Source: Monosiga brevicollis MX1 (taxonomy: Eukaryota > Opisthokonta > Choanoflagellata > Craspedida > Salpingoecidae). From it: a stretch of DNA of 64,000 nt. The stretch covers positions 312,927-376,926 of the forward strand of contig NW_001865054.1 of NCBI RefSeq assembly GCF_000002865.3, given 5' to 3'. The translations under genes and the position numbers were made by a program. Position 1 is the stretch's first letter, and each line of letters starts with the position of its first letter. Shown piece by piece: positions 1-16,816 of the stretch. The notes below the pieces were generated by a model that was given only the letters and a program-made list of their open reading frames with translations, did no database searches and was not told where the DNA came from.

Positions 1-1200
1 CGACAAAAGGCAACGAAGAGGTGGCGATTGATCCAACCACTTTTCGTTGAACAGCAAAAAAAATGCGAATAGTCTGGGTTGCCCGTGATTGATTCGGGGA
101 GGTGTGCCGGCCCAACCTCGTCTCCTCCAAGACCACGATTTGCATGAATCACCATTGGCGGCAACACGGTCCCATCCATTGCAATGCTGAGAACCAGCGT
201 GATCGTCTCATTGTAGGTTCGTCCGGGAAGACACCCTTGATCTACAGTTCGGTCGGCTGAGGAATACACCTTGACATTCCTTGTGAATCCGGCACGGAGA
301 CCAGGCATCTCATCCACGGATAAGATACGGCCAAGACCTGGGGCCGGCATGAATAAGAACAGACATGCATCAGGAGGATACAAAAGTATGTTTGCAGCAC
401 ATGCAGACGTAGACAGGCAGCAGCGCTCGCGCTGTCTAGGAAAGTCAACTTACAGTTGGTTTTGATCATGCCAGCATGACGCCCTGAGCGATGAACGAAG
501 TCAAGGTCTGCCAAGAGCTCGTCAAGACTCGAAAAATGTCGTGTACAAGCCTCGGCTGTTGCGGCTGTTACTCTTGCTGGATTCTGAGTCACCGCGGTGG
601 TAAGATAAATGTTCGAGTCGGACTCCAATCCTCGAAACCAGTCATTGCTCAAACGCGCCTGGCTCATGGGGTTGTCCGAGCTTTCGGCCTCTTGATGACG
701 AGCAAGAAGAGCAAGCTCAGCAGAGCTGAGTGTGGGAGTCCGATCAAGCAATTCGCTATTCGTATTGAGTGCGTCCTCTCGGGCACTGCGACGAATCTCA
801 AGAAGCTCGCACACAACCTCCACGATCATGCCACGGCTCTTACACGCACGCTTCTCACTGCAGGTCTCTAGCCAGTTTGTCAAAGCTACACGCTCATGCG
901 CCAGAAGAATCCGCCTGCCGTCATGAGGTTGGATGCCTCGCTGTCTCCGCCGTTGCGCAGCCACAAGATTGGCTCTGGTGATACCGTACAGCTTCAGAAG
1001 CCCGTCGGATCGATTGGGGCGCCCCCTTCGGGCACTGGCGCTCGTAAGAGGGTTGACCAGGCTGCCAAGTTGTTAACGCGTCAATTGACGAAGGCCATCA
1101 ACCTCTAAATACTGCTGAATTTCAATGGAAGTCATCGAACTCGCCGTGAGCTGACGTAGGAGTTGGGATACACGATCTGCCTTGGCTCGACGCTCGGCCT
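1..1200 (-). pseudogene. pogo/Tigger-like DDE (DDE_1) transposase-derived gene, 5' part, cut by window edge
   Basis: Read on the minus strand, an open frame from about 1200 carries a basic segment (RRGRPNRSDG) and a helix-rich segment resembling a transposase DNA-binding region. A GT-AG intron (donor after ATCAAAACCAACT near 450, acceptor near 330) joins this exon to ILSVDEMPGL, which fits the first catalytic Asp block of DDE_1 endonucleases. Downstream come LVLSIAMDGTVLPPMVIHAN and KSGWINRHLF, matching the family's blocks for recycling to the core fold and the S-x-x-W-x-x-x-x-L-F motif. An in-frame TAA at 1073-1075 interrupts the upstream part, so either the gene starts inside the frame or it is decaying. 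The remaining catalytic residues lie beyond base 1. The family call is by motif recognition; whether it is a mobile element or a domesticated gene cannot be told here. Confidence 0.6.
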
Positions 1201-1719
1201 ATAGGCACAAATACCACTGTCAGCTGTATGCCGGGAAATGTCAACGTTCCAACACCAAAGAGTCACACAGTGAAGCGGTTTTCAACTCCAAGGCGCACCG
1301 ATATCCTTGACAAACCCGGCTTTCATCATGCCCGGCCGTTGCAACCCCTGTACATGCCTGTTTACCCCGGCGATGCCGCATGGCGGCTGTCTGCCAGCCG
1401 AGGTGGGATGACCCGAAATGGCAGCCACATATCAGCGGAATCCAAGGAGATGAGCATTCGAAAACTGGCTCAACCATAGTTAATGGGGTAAAAAATGTAT
1501 CCCACCTTTTGATTTATGAAGATTGATCGAGTGGCCACCAGGGCGCTGCCGTTTATCTTCCTTGCCAGACAGCTCCAGCCTCCAACAGAGGGAAAAATGA
1601 ACGGAAAAAAAATTTATTTTTGGTAACAAATGTCCAAAGGTAACAAATACCCTCGGTGACTGTAACAAATGTGTTGTATGATTATTTGTCATCATTTTGA
1701 GTGCTCGTTCACACAACAC

Positions 1720-1765
<46 letters not shown>

Positions 1766-1861
1766 TGCTTCCGAGCATAGTCTCCGGTCGTTCGGTGGTG
1801 GCAGCGCTGGCGCCGCGTTCGGGTGGCAGCGCGGCCGTGTGTGCATCACTGTAAAGTAGGG
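1201..1861. other. spacer with no recognised gene
   Basis: Between the transposase-like gene and the next gene I see no coding exon. It holds an A/T-rich stretch around 1590-1640 and a CA microsatellite just upstream of the next start codon. Confidence 0.6.
1719..1760. repeat. (CA)n microsatellite
   Basis: About 20 uninterrupted CA units preceded by CAACA variants, roughly 100 bases 5' of the start codon at 1862. Confidence 0.95.
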
Positions 1862-7729
<5,868 letters not shown>

Positions 7730-8052
7730 TACAGTGAATGCCTGAAGCAATTTGCCAATCAAGACTCGAACTCCTGGTTGTGATAAGACATTATCCTTCT
7801 TCTGACTCAACGCCACAAAATTCACGACAGGAAGGGGATGCGAGCCAAGATACACGCAAGTTTTGAAGAGAGAGAGAGAGGGAGAGGAGGGTAAAGTTGT
7901 GACAAATTAATTGGCAATTAAAAGCAGGCGGATGGACACGCAGTGCCACAAGTCTGCTGGCGTTTGGATTGGATAAGGGGTCAAAACTAGCGGCTCATCC
8001 AACAAACACGTGATGTAAAATCTGGATCGACAAACAGCCGAAAGCAGTGCAA
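7730..8052. other. Convergent spacer
   Basis: Lies between the 3' end of the helical-repeat gene and the 3' end of the cadherin-repeat gene. It contains a short GA tract at about 7868-7890 and no recognisable gene. Confidence 0.7.
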
Positions 8053-11000
8053 CTAGATGAACTCTTCATCATCATCATCGTCCTCGTCGTCATCGTCATC
8101 ACCGTAAGCATCTAACGCTGAGGGCTCCGCTTCAGCAAAGCCATCTGTTACAGTTTCTTCTCCGACATCAATATACCCTGGTTCGTCGAGGCCGTTGGCA
8201 GATAGATCAGACATGTGAATCAACTCAAGAGCTTGCTGAAGTGCAAGGCGCTGGTCGTGGGTCTTGATGCCGGTATCTGGCTCTTCATACGCCCCAGGAG
8301 CCGAGCGTTCGTATGTGAGTCCAGTTACTGTCAAGCCAAGCAAGGCCAAGCCAAGTAGAGCCCCAGCCAATAGAGTGGTGATTCTCAGAGCCTGACTGGA
8401 AGAAGGGCAGAGGGGGCCTACATTTTCAGAAGCACTTGAAAGCAAAAGCCGCGCTGCTGCCAGTTCAGAAGTTGAGCTGGCTTGAGTGTCAACGACAAAG
8501 CCCACACGAAGCGGTAAGAGTTGTGCGGCGTTGCCGGCCGCGTCGGAGGCATACACTTCCGCCACCAACAAGTTGCCATGACCAACCCGAGGCAGCGTGA
8601 TGGCGTCCGGCGCACAGGGCAACCAAGCCGTGCCTAGCTCAAGTGTGGCAACAAGAGCACGACTACGGCGCAGCGTACATTCCTGATAGGTCGAATGATT
8701 GGCTAGTGCTGACGTGCCATCCGCAAAACATTCCGAGTTGAAATGTTGTGGGGCGCTAGCATTGAACAGGGTGCCACTGTGACAGATTGCAAGACAATCA
8801 TCTGTGGCTGTGACGCCTGCACAACACGCTTGCAATCCAGCGTCTTCGGTCACCACGGTATGTCGGCACCAAAAGCCCGCAGCCATTTCACTGGCCTGAA
8901 CAGCCAGGGTTTTCGGCCCTACCATGCGCGTAAGGCCACCAATTGGGGAAGAAATGTCGTCGGGCCAGGACACGAGTTGGACCTCGGGGGCTTGAGTATC
9001 CACAACAAAATCGGCCGACAAGTTGGCTTGTGCCAGGTGGCCAGCGAGATCAGATCCAATAATCTCCAGATGCCAGGCGCCATCCGCGATGCCCGCGACC
9101 TGAAGGGTGTACTGTTGTTCGGCATCGGGCTCAAGCGTGGTGCACATGTCAAGCACCGTACTATTGAGCATGCAAGTAATGCTCCCCAGCACTTCTGACG
9201 CCCAAAAGCGAAAGGCAATGGCCGATGATGCAACAGCAAAGTTATCTGGCCAGTCCGTCCAAAGCAGTCGCGGAGCTTCCAGATCAACATTCAGCCGGAC
9301 TGTGACAGATCCCGGTGTTGTGGAGGAAGCATTGCTCGATGCACTCGCACTGAACACGTGCTTGCCGGTGGTTAGATTCTGCAGCGTCAGCGCCCAGAGA
9401 TCGAAAGCAGGCCAGTCTTCGGCCACAGTGCTGGTGTTGGCCGGGGAGCAGCTGGGTGTCGTGGCATCAGAGTTGTGTGGACCCAGCGTATGGGAGCAGT
9501 GGAAGAACCAGGCTATAGGCGGATAGCAAGGGGCACAAGGTATGGTGGTACAGGGGAGACAGCCATCCGCAGAGCCATTGCGGCTCAACCAAACCTCAGC
9601 CTCAGCAGTCGGCCAGCTGTCGAGCACGTCTTCCACAGCCCAAGTGGCAGCCGAGTCAAAAGGGACCAAAGCGAGAGTGCTTGTAGCGTGAACAATTGTC
9701 CCGTTTGCGCGCACTCGGGCATGGACTGGAGTTGGGCCGGGCGGCAAGGACGCTGGACTGTTGTGGCTTCCACGCGAAACGAGGCAGTTGTTGGCAGTGG
9801 GACATGACATCCATGGGTTGCTGTAGGTGCCAACTGCGGAGGCACGGCTCATATTTTGAAGCCATGGCGACTGCGGGTCCCAGCGACCGCCAATACCTAC
9901 CCAGCCATCTCGTGCTGGGTCGTTGCGAAGATAGCCGTTACGAGGCCGGCGGTTGACGGCAGCTTCTGCGGACCAGTGTTCGCGTGTGCTTGGCCAAGGT
10001 GCAGCATCGATGGCGGTCGCAGCGGCTGCTGCGGCACAGGTAATAGGCTCGCATATCGCCAGCCGGACGGTGTAGGCTTGGCCCACTTGCCAAGACTGTG
10101 GGTAGCGTCGACGAAAGGCCAAAGGTAAGGATGACCATCGGGCGGTTTCGGAGCGATGCAGGGGTACATCGAGACGGGGGCAGTCTTGACCCCAGCCGTC
10201 GTAGTCGCGGACTTGCTCGATGAGACGGCGCTCAAGGCGATAGAAGGGGCCGGCTCCAGTAGCATTGGGTGTGCAGTCGTGGCCGTTGATGCGATCCAAA
10301 AAGGCACCGTTGCTCATGACACAGGGAGAAGATGGGCGCCAGTCGCTCAACAGGCAGTCTGCGGGCAAGGTTGAACCAACGGCATACTCGAGGCGGAGTT
10401 CATCTGCTGGGTTTTGCTCGTTGTTGTGGTTCAGAAGGTAGAGAATGTGGCCGGTATTTGCCAAGGGCGCAAGTGCTTGAAGTTGGACTTCGAGGGGCAC
10501 GTCTTGCACGACAACGGTAAGCCGGAGAATGGTGGAGTGGGCGCTCGGGCGACCATAGTCACGCAGGGCCAGGCATAAAGTATGCTGACGTTGTGTTTCA
10601 TAATCCAGCAGCCGCTGCAAGCGCACGGTTACCAGGGCAAATGTCGCATTCGTATGGACGAGTGAGGGCTGGAAGAAAGTGGCGGCATTGGCATCACAGT
10701 CGATGCGGCTCGTATCTACGGCAATGGCTAAACGGGCGTTGTCTCCCACATCCCGATCCATTGCTGTACCAACAAGCAACAAGCTGTTCACGCTCAGAGT
10801 TTCATTGACAACAGCCTGGTAGGCTTGAACACTGCTCAACGGGGCGGCCAGAGCTGCCGGGTCAAGGGCAAACTCTGGGGCATTGTCGTTCACGTCAACG
10901 AGAGATATGGTCACACCCATTGTGGTCGTGTGCAGACCATCATCAGCTTGAAACGCAACGGAGAGAGTGGCGCCTGCTTCACGATCCCAACTGGCTGCGC

Positions 11001-12658
11001 TGGCAATGGCAAACGTCCATGTTCGGTTTGTCGCATTGTACGCTTGCAATGAAAAGGAAAAGTTGTCCGTGTAGGGCGCAAGCACCGTTAGAGAGGGCTG
11101 GGCCAGCGCTGCATCCAAGTCTGTGAGATGTAGCAGGCCGGCGGTTTGCAGTGCTGTTTGATTTTCGACCAGCCGCCAGTTTGTGCTGGCCGCAAGGGTG
11201 GGAGGGTGATCATTTTCGTCAAGAATGCGCGTCACGAGGGGTTGCGTTTCTAGCCAAGAATTTGTCAGGTGGGTTTTGCGCAAAACGAGGTTCAGGTTCA
11301 GGCCGGCAGGGTCGTAGGGCACCGTAGAGCCTGCGCGCTGGTGAACAACGGAAGAGGTGTGGTTGTCGTTGATCACGATAAATCGATCATCATCGATGGA
11401 AAGGCTCAACTGGCCGCGTACAGGGGAAAAGGCACGATGGGCCCAGTTTGTGGCCACTGGTTGCTCCATTGTAGCGTGCTCAGCAAGTGTAGGAATCAGG
11501 GGCTCGCTGACGAAAACAGGAAAGGGGTTGAGGGGCGCAGTAAGGTCGCTTTGAGCCTGTGGGCGCTCCAGCCGTGCTGCTAGGCGCCGCCTTTGCAATG
11601 ACGACCAAGCCGCTTCAGACAGTGCAGTAGCAATTGCCTCACCCTAGTGAACATAGCACGAGGAGGGGGAGGAGGGGAAGTATGAGCGGCAGGGCACGGT
11701 GGGCAAACGCACGCAATAAGCCAAAGTGGTCGAGACCGGGGTCAGCGTACCGGGACGAGGTCATGAAAGTGGGACAGGGTGGTACCGGCAGCCAAGTCGA
11801 TGAGGGAGAGGTTGAAGGTTGAAAGGGAGGTGGTGCCAACGGGTTGCACGATGAGCTGCAGGGTGTTTGCGCTTGCGTCGATGCGCACATCGATCCGCGC
11901 GGCGTCTCGGGTTTCCTTTGCATGGCTGGCCAGAGTGACGAGGGAACCTACGAGCGCGAACACATCGGCCATGGCTTGTTAGCTTTGCTGGGACGCGGAA
12001 TAGCAAGCAAGCTCAGGAGGGAGCTCAACGTTGGCAGTACCTGAGGCGCTCGTGCCCGTGGTAATGAGGGCGGACTGCTGCGGCAGTAAAACGCTGATGG
12101 GGGCATCCAGCTGGCTGCTGGCTGCGAGTTGCCACGTTCCGTTGGTACAACAGGCGTCAGTCAAAGCGACACGGCGGTGCCAGGAGGTTCCAATCTGATG
12201 TTGCTGCGCTCACGAAAGCAGGATGCGTCGGCACCAGCCAGCAAGCGCCGCATGAATGAGCGTGTGTTGTGCTTGTCAAAGGACGTGCAGGCAGCAGCAC
12301 TAGGCAGGACGAGGTGGGTGTGTGTGAGAGAGAGAGAGAGGTGCAGGGCGCAAACCTGCTCGGTGGCCTGGGATGCATTGGCAAGGTCAGTGCCAGTCCA
12401 GGCCGTGTCAAAGGCAGGCCAATCGGGATCGGCCAGGTCAAGAAGAGCAATGGTCTTTGACCCCATGCTGGTACCGGTAGAGAGAGCATGACCACCCTCT
12501 AGCTGCAACACAAGAGCGGTGACACCAGGCGCCTGGATGAAGCCCAGGCCAGCCTCCATTACCTGCTCCTCGGCTGCCAGAGCAGACAGGCTGGCAAGGA
12601 GGAGAACGGTCAGATGGAGCGAGGCCCGAGTGTGTGCAGTTCCCGCCTGCCAGGGCAT
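8053..12658 (-). CDS. Cadherin-repeat type I membrane protein with TSP1-like and Ig-like modules
   Basis: Four exons join in phase: 12658-12356, 12203-12041, 11947-11751 and 11643-8053, giving about 1417 residues. The start at 12658 gives a signal peptide (MPWQAGTAHT then LTVLLLASLSALA). The large last exon has cadherin calcium-site motifs: LDENDHPP, VDVNDNAPEF, AMDRDVGDN and LDYE, so two to three extracellular cadherin repeats. Next is a Cys/Trp segment (LSDWRPSSPC and later GWGQDCPRL) resembling a divergent thrombospondin type 1 repeat. Then come two segments with VDTQAPEV-type starts typical of bacterial-style Ig-like repeats. A hydrophobic membrane helix (ITTLLAGALLGLALLGLTV) and a tail of about 80 residues ending in a run of Asp/Glu complete it. 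I see no catenin-binding tail. The likely role is cell-surface binding or adhesion; the ligand is unknown. Confidence 0.87.
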
Positions 12659-13650
12659 AGCACCGGTATCGGGCGATGCGAACCAGCTCACACAGCGGCC
12701 GACCAAGGCATTGCGGTTGCCCGTTGCGTCACACCACAACACAGCACATCCATCCACGACACGGCTTTGGAACGCAGCAAGACCAGCCAATATCAATCAC
12801 CCCCAATCCCAGAGCTTCAGCACCATACAGCTGGCAGAAGAAGAGAGAGAGAGAGGGGAGAGAGAGGGGGGAGAGAGAGAGGGGAGAGAGAGGGGAGAGA
12901 GAGAGGGGAGAGAGAGAGGGGAGAGAGAGAGGGGAGAGAGAGAGGGGGGAGAGAGAGAGGGGAGAGAGAGGGGGGGGGCTCTCTCTAAGAGAGAGAGAGG
13001 GGGGAGAGAGGGGGGAGAGAGAGGGGGGAGAGAGGGGCTCAACACCGATGGCAGCTTGGTAGGGTTGGAACTCGAGAAAACATAGAGAGAGGGGGTGGAT
13101 GCGATAGTGTGATTAAAAGTACACTGGAGTTGTCACCCTGCCTTTACCGCTGATCGTCACCTTCTGGTATATTTGCTACAGAAAGTATTTATGGAAGGGT
13201 TAGCGATGATGCATTAACATGATTTTATGGTGCAAAAGCTCACCCCATTAGGTAAGGTGTTGACGCCCCCCACTTCGCGCGGACGGTCATCACACACATG
13301 CATTTGTTTCGCGCTCATTCTTGCTCGATCCGCCCATCCCATCAACATCAACGGCGTTCGCCTCCATCATCACCATCATCACCATCATTTCCAGCAGCAT
13401 TTCCAGCATCCATCCTTGCCAGGACGCGTCGGGTTTCTCCCGTGGTCATCACCATTGCGTCGATCAAGACTCTGGCGATCGAGACTTGGGTGGTGTCAGT
13501 TGTCAGCTTCGTGGATGCTTCTGCTCGACGCCGTCAGAGTTGCAACTAGCCAAACTTCCGTCTCGTGCTCCAGTGCCGGCAGGACTGTAAAGGGGACGGC
13601 GCTGTTGTTGCAAGCTCCTCTCCCACGTCGCGCGCTCAAGACTGTGGGCC
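12659..13650. other. Divergent spacer with GA-rich low complexity
   Basis: Separates the cadherin-repeat gene (minus) from the zinc-finger gene (plus) and probably holds both promoters. Apart from a GA-rich tract I see only short spurious frames. Confidence 0.6.
12842..13035. repeat. Imperfect GA/GGGGAGA tract
   Basis: About 190 bases of interspersed GA and G-rich units, with a short inverted CTCTCT block near 12978. It forms open frames on both strands that are only repeat translation. Confidence 0.95.
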
Positions 13651-14769
13651 ATGCCAGAGGTGGTCGTCAATTGCGACGACGCAGGGCGCATGCAGGCCTG
13701 CCCAATCTGCTCAGCCCCGGTGTCGCGGGCCGTGTTTGCTGACCATGTCCAGGGCTGCATTTCACCCTGCTCCTCAGCCGATGAATGGGAACAGACCGAC
13801 TCACCAGACACCCCCTCTCTCGCGATGCCAAACCCCTCGCACAACTTGAACGACGACCAAGCCCGCCACAACAACCTGAATAATAGCACCAGCAGCAACC
13901 ACGGCCTGCGTCGTCGCCCCCGCGTTCTGTTGCTCAACGGAGACGACATCAAGTACAACGCTTCCAAAAACCAGAACGAGCTTGAGCTTGAGGCCAACAC
14001 TGAGATGCGCGTTCGCAAGCAGTCAGGCAAGCCGGGCAAGCGGCGCACCGCGCCGGGCAAAAGGGCATCCGGCAAGGTCGGTGGCGGGTCGAACGGCAAA
14101 AACCTATTTGCAGCGCTCAAGCCCGAAGCTTCACCAGACGATGCCCTTGCACGCATCAACGATGCGCGTCAGTCTCCCGTGGAGTCGCCCGCTGAAGTCG
14201 ATGCAATCAGCCTACCACCCGCCTCAGCTGCAGCAACACCAGCAGACGACGAGCCCACCTCAGATTCCTGTGCCTCTGACGAGGCTGGGGACTCACCTGT
14301 TTCCAAGACGTCGTCTGCCTCTGCAGGACTGGACCACGGTGTGGATGATGATGAGGAGGAGGAGCACGAAGTTGTTCCTGAGCTATACGTGCATGTGCGG
14401 CGCATGTCTCGTGGGCACGGCATTGTGCGCGCCCCTGGGGCACCGCCGCGCTCTTCCAGCTTGAGCGTGCGTTTTGATAGCCACCCACCCCACGTCTATA
14501 GGTATAGCCCGCAAGCCCGACTCAAATTACGACACCTACATCTGGATGACTTGCTGTCCCTGGGCCAGGACGGTTCAAGTCCCGGGTTGGCTATCAACCC
14601 GGCCTCAGTGCAGGGATCGTCCGGCAACACCATGCCCTTGGACAGTCACCATCACGACACACGCTTGATGATCGCATCCCTTTTCTTGGCCATTTTTTGT
14701 GGCCTTTTGGCTGCTTTCCTCTCTCGCCATGACCGTTTGCTAGAGCCTCTGTTTCGACACACCGTCTGA
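13651..14769 (+). CDS. Tail-anchored protein with an N-terminal UBZ4-like C2HC zinc finger
   Basis: A single-exon frame of 372 residues. Near the start, CPICSAPVSRAVFADHVQGC fits the C-x2-C-x(n)-H-x4-C pattern of UBZ4 (RAD18-type) ubiquitin-binding fingers. The middle is low-complexity and probably disordered: an Asn-rich stretch, a basic stretch (GKPGKRRTAPGKRASGK), then a Ser/Asp/Glu-rich acidic stretch (DDDEEEEHEV). About 30 residues before the end, MIASLFLAIFCGLLAAFL is a membrane helix with a short C-terminal remainder, as in tail-anchored proteins. I know no family with this arrangement. A role recruiting ubiquitinated cargo at a membrane is inference. The finger could be another C2HC type. 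The ATG at 13651 is the first in frame near the finger; an upstream exon cannot be excluded. Confidence 0.7.
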   Translation: MPEVVVNCDDAGRMQACPICSAPVSRAVFADHVQGCISPCSSADEWEQTDSPDTPSLAMPNPSHNLNDDQARHNNLNNSTSSNHGLRRRPRVLLLNGDDIKYNASKNQNELELEANTEMRVRKQSGKPGKRRTAPGKRASGKVGGGSNGKNLFAALKPEASPDDALARINDARQSPVESPAEVDAISLPPASAAATPADDEPTSDSCASDEAGDSPVSKTSSASAGLDHGVDDDEEEEHEVVPELYVHVRRMSRGHGIVRAPGAPPRSSSLSVRFDSHPPHVYRYSPQARLKLRHLHLDDLLSLGQDGSSPGLAINPASVQGSSGNTMPLDSHHHDTRLMIASLFLAIFCGLLAAFLSRHDRLLEPLFRHTV

Positions 14770-15682
14770 CTTGAGCCAGTTTATGGTTCCATCGAGAAGT
14801 ACACATGAATGAGCATGCATGCCCTGGCTATTTTTTTTCTGGCTGGTTTGCTTTCTCACACACCATATCTAGTCCTGAGTTTATTTGATTTGCAACTAAT
14901 CTTCTTTCTTCATCATTTTACTGACTGACATACGTTTTGGGGGGTATTTTTTTTGTTGTTGTTGTCCTCAACAGTAGAGGCTGTCTGTCGCTGTCTCTGT
15001 GTGTGTATGCGTGGTTCATCTTAAGTTCAAATGAAGGCTTTTGTTCGGCCGTCCTGGCCCAGCCTGCTCGTGCGAGCACATATCTCGCAGTTATGTTTTG
15101 TACGTGTATCGATAGAGCTTGTATGTTGCCAGCCTGTGTGGGGCTTTTGTGCCTGTTCGACTGATGATGAGCGCTTTCGAATTGTAAGCCAAATATTGAC
15201 AAGATTCTCCTGACCGCACACAAATGCAACAGGTTGGAAAAGGCTGAACACGATTATCATCAATTACACTTTGTGGCGCGAGTAATGTTGCATCGAACCA
15301 CAGGTCCCAGTTCACATCGAATACGAGGGCAGTGATACTGCCAGCAGGAATACAACTGCCGCAGGTCCCAGTTCACATCGAATACGAGGGCAGTGACACT
15401 GCCAGCAGGAATACAACTGCCGCAAGGCGAGCAAGAGGCAGGGCTAAATCTAGCTAAGCACGTCCACCAGTCGTCCGTGACCAAGACGGGCCGACACGAG
15501 CGTGGTTTGGGTCGAATTGCGTTTGGATTTACACAATTCTGTTCACGAGACGGTACAGCCACCCTCAGGGTTCCTGGTCATCGGTCAAAATACACGCAAT
15601 GCCATGGCGCATCAGCAACTGATCACCAATGGTCCGGAATTCCTCCCCGAGGGGGGCGTGAGTGGCAAGGGCTTGGCGCAAA
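14770..15682. other. Spacer with a short tandem duplication
   Basis: No exon recognised. It contains T-rich stretches after the zinc-finger gene and the 61-base tandem repeat listed separately. Confidence 0.6.
15301..15422. repeat. Two-copy tandem repeat, 61-base unit
   Basis: The segment starting CAGGTCCCAGTTCACATCGA at 15301 is repeated at 15362 with a single visible difference (GTGATACTG versus GTGACACTG). It lies in non-coding sequence 3' of the small Cys-rich gene. Confidence 0.95.
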
Positions 15683-16036
15683 TCACCTTGCTTGGCACTG
15701 GCAGCGCTACGAATGCAACAAAAAGGCATTATTGGTCAGAAAAACAAAGACAAAACCAACTGGGCGGCACGCAGAGTCTTGCCAGGTCAATGTTGAGCTC
15801 TCAAAGCACGTTCCCATCAACACACCTCAGCAACAGGTACGCGCTCCATGACAGCAGTGGCATGACGGCCGCAGCCTAGTGATATTGTTGAGGGCAGCAC
15901 GGCAGTCATGGGTGAGTTTAAGAAATTTGCACAGGGCATGTGAAGCTGCCAAGTGCGAGAAGATTGGCATGGAGATGGGCGACGCACCGTTCCAAGTGGT
16001 CTTGCCACAAGTGCCGCACTTGCAAGGGTAGCACAT
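15683..16036 (-). CDS. 40-residue Cys-rich protein (C-x-C-x2-C-G-K-T-T-W family) split over three exons
   Basis: Exons 16036-15988, 15875-15826 and 15706-15683 (49, 50 and 24 bases) join with GT-AG junctions and compatible phases to give a 40-residue protein. It begins MCYPCKCGTCGKTTWNG, continues CGRHATAVMERVP and ends RCQCQAR followed by TGA. The pattern of three N-terminal Cys, KTTW-x-GCG, a conserved His and a terminal C-x-C matches, from memory, small uncharacterised proteins seen in bacteria, fungi and plants. The Cys/His content suggests one bound metal ion (inference). The agreement of three independent splice junctions with a continuous family-like sequence is the main support. It would be missed by frame-length filters. 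Confidence 0.78.
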
Positions 16037-16816
16037 GATGCTGGAGACAGATGGACCCAAAAGGATGGAGCTAGTCGCGTCAAGGCTGTTCTGGTTGTTC
16101 TGGTTGTTGTTAGCAAGCGGTGTAAGAAAATGCGATATGGGAAGCGAGCGAGCGATGTGCTTCACCGAGGCGCCAGCCGCACAGAGGCAACGGGTGTGGA
16201 GGCTCTCGCGTTGGGGGCCGTCAGAACCAGAACGGTACCCTGTCCCCAAAAGCCGACGAGGACGGCGACGAACTCGAAAGAGTCATGATGACGAGCAACA
16301 ACCACCAGCTCCAGCCCCATCCCGCACCTTCTGGCCCCACATCACCGTCATCGACACATCTCTGCTTACCGTTGGAAAGTAATGGGAAAACTGGTTGGAT
16401 GCGTGTCACACCAAGTCCCTCTCTCTCTCTCTCTGACATCCACAGTTGGGACAACACGTCAAGTAACCAAAGGGAACCGCGATTGCAGCGTTCGGGGTCA
16501 CCCTTGCACTTGCAGGTGCAAGCCGCTATCCGGTGATGATTTTCACCCATTCTCGGAAATTAACTATAAAGTGTAAGACATTTCTATTCTTGAACGCCAA
16601 GTTGTTGATGTTGATGTTCTTTTTTTGGTTTTTTTTTGATGTTTTTTTTTTTTTTAGGACCTGAGGCGGAGGCGGCGGAGGCGGCGTGCACCTGATCAAA
16701 GACAGGATAGGCGCGTTTGCTAGAAGGAAGTGGAGCTTGGATCTCGTGCATTGTGGGCATCTTAGGCCACGGGAAGCGGTTGGTGGATGGATAGATGGTA
16801 TTGGGAGAGTACAGAC
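16037..16816. promoter_or_regulatory. Divergent intergenic region
   Basis: It separates the start of the small Cys-rich gene (minus) from the lyase start (plus), so probably holds both promoters. It contains a short CT tract near 16420-16435 and T-rich runs at 16619-16657. No specific promoter element is claimed. Confidence 0.4.

Noticed and set aside
12519-13085. Several long frames encoding Arg/Glu/Gly or Ser/Leu/Pro repeats
   Set aside because: They are translations of the GA-rich tract with no unique sequence support.
15404-15879. Plus-strand frames of 125-152 residues
   Set aside because: They are antisense to the small Cys-rich gene and cross its introns; no family features.
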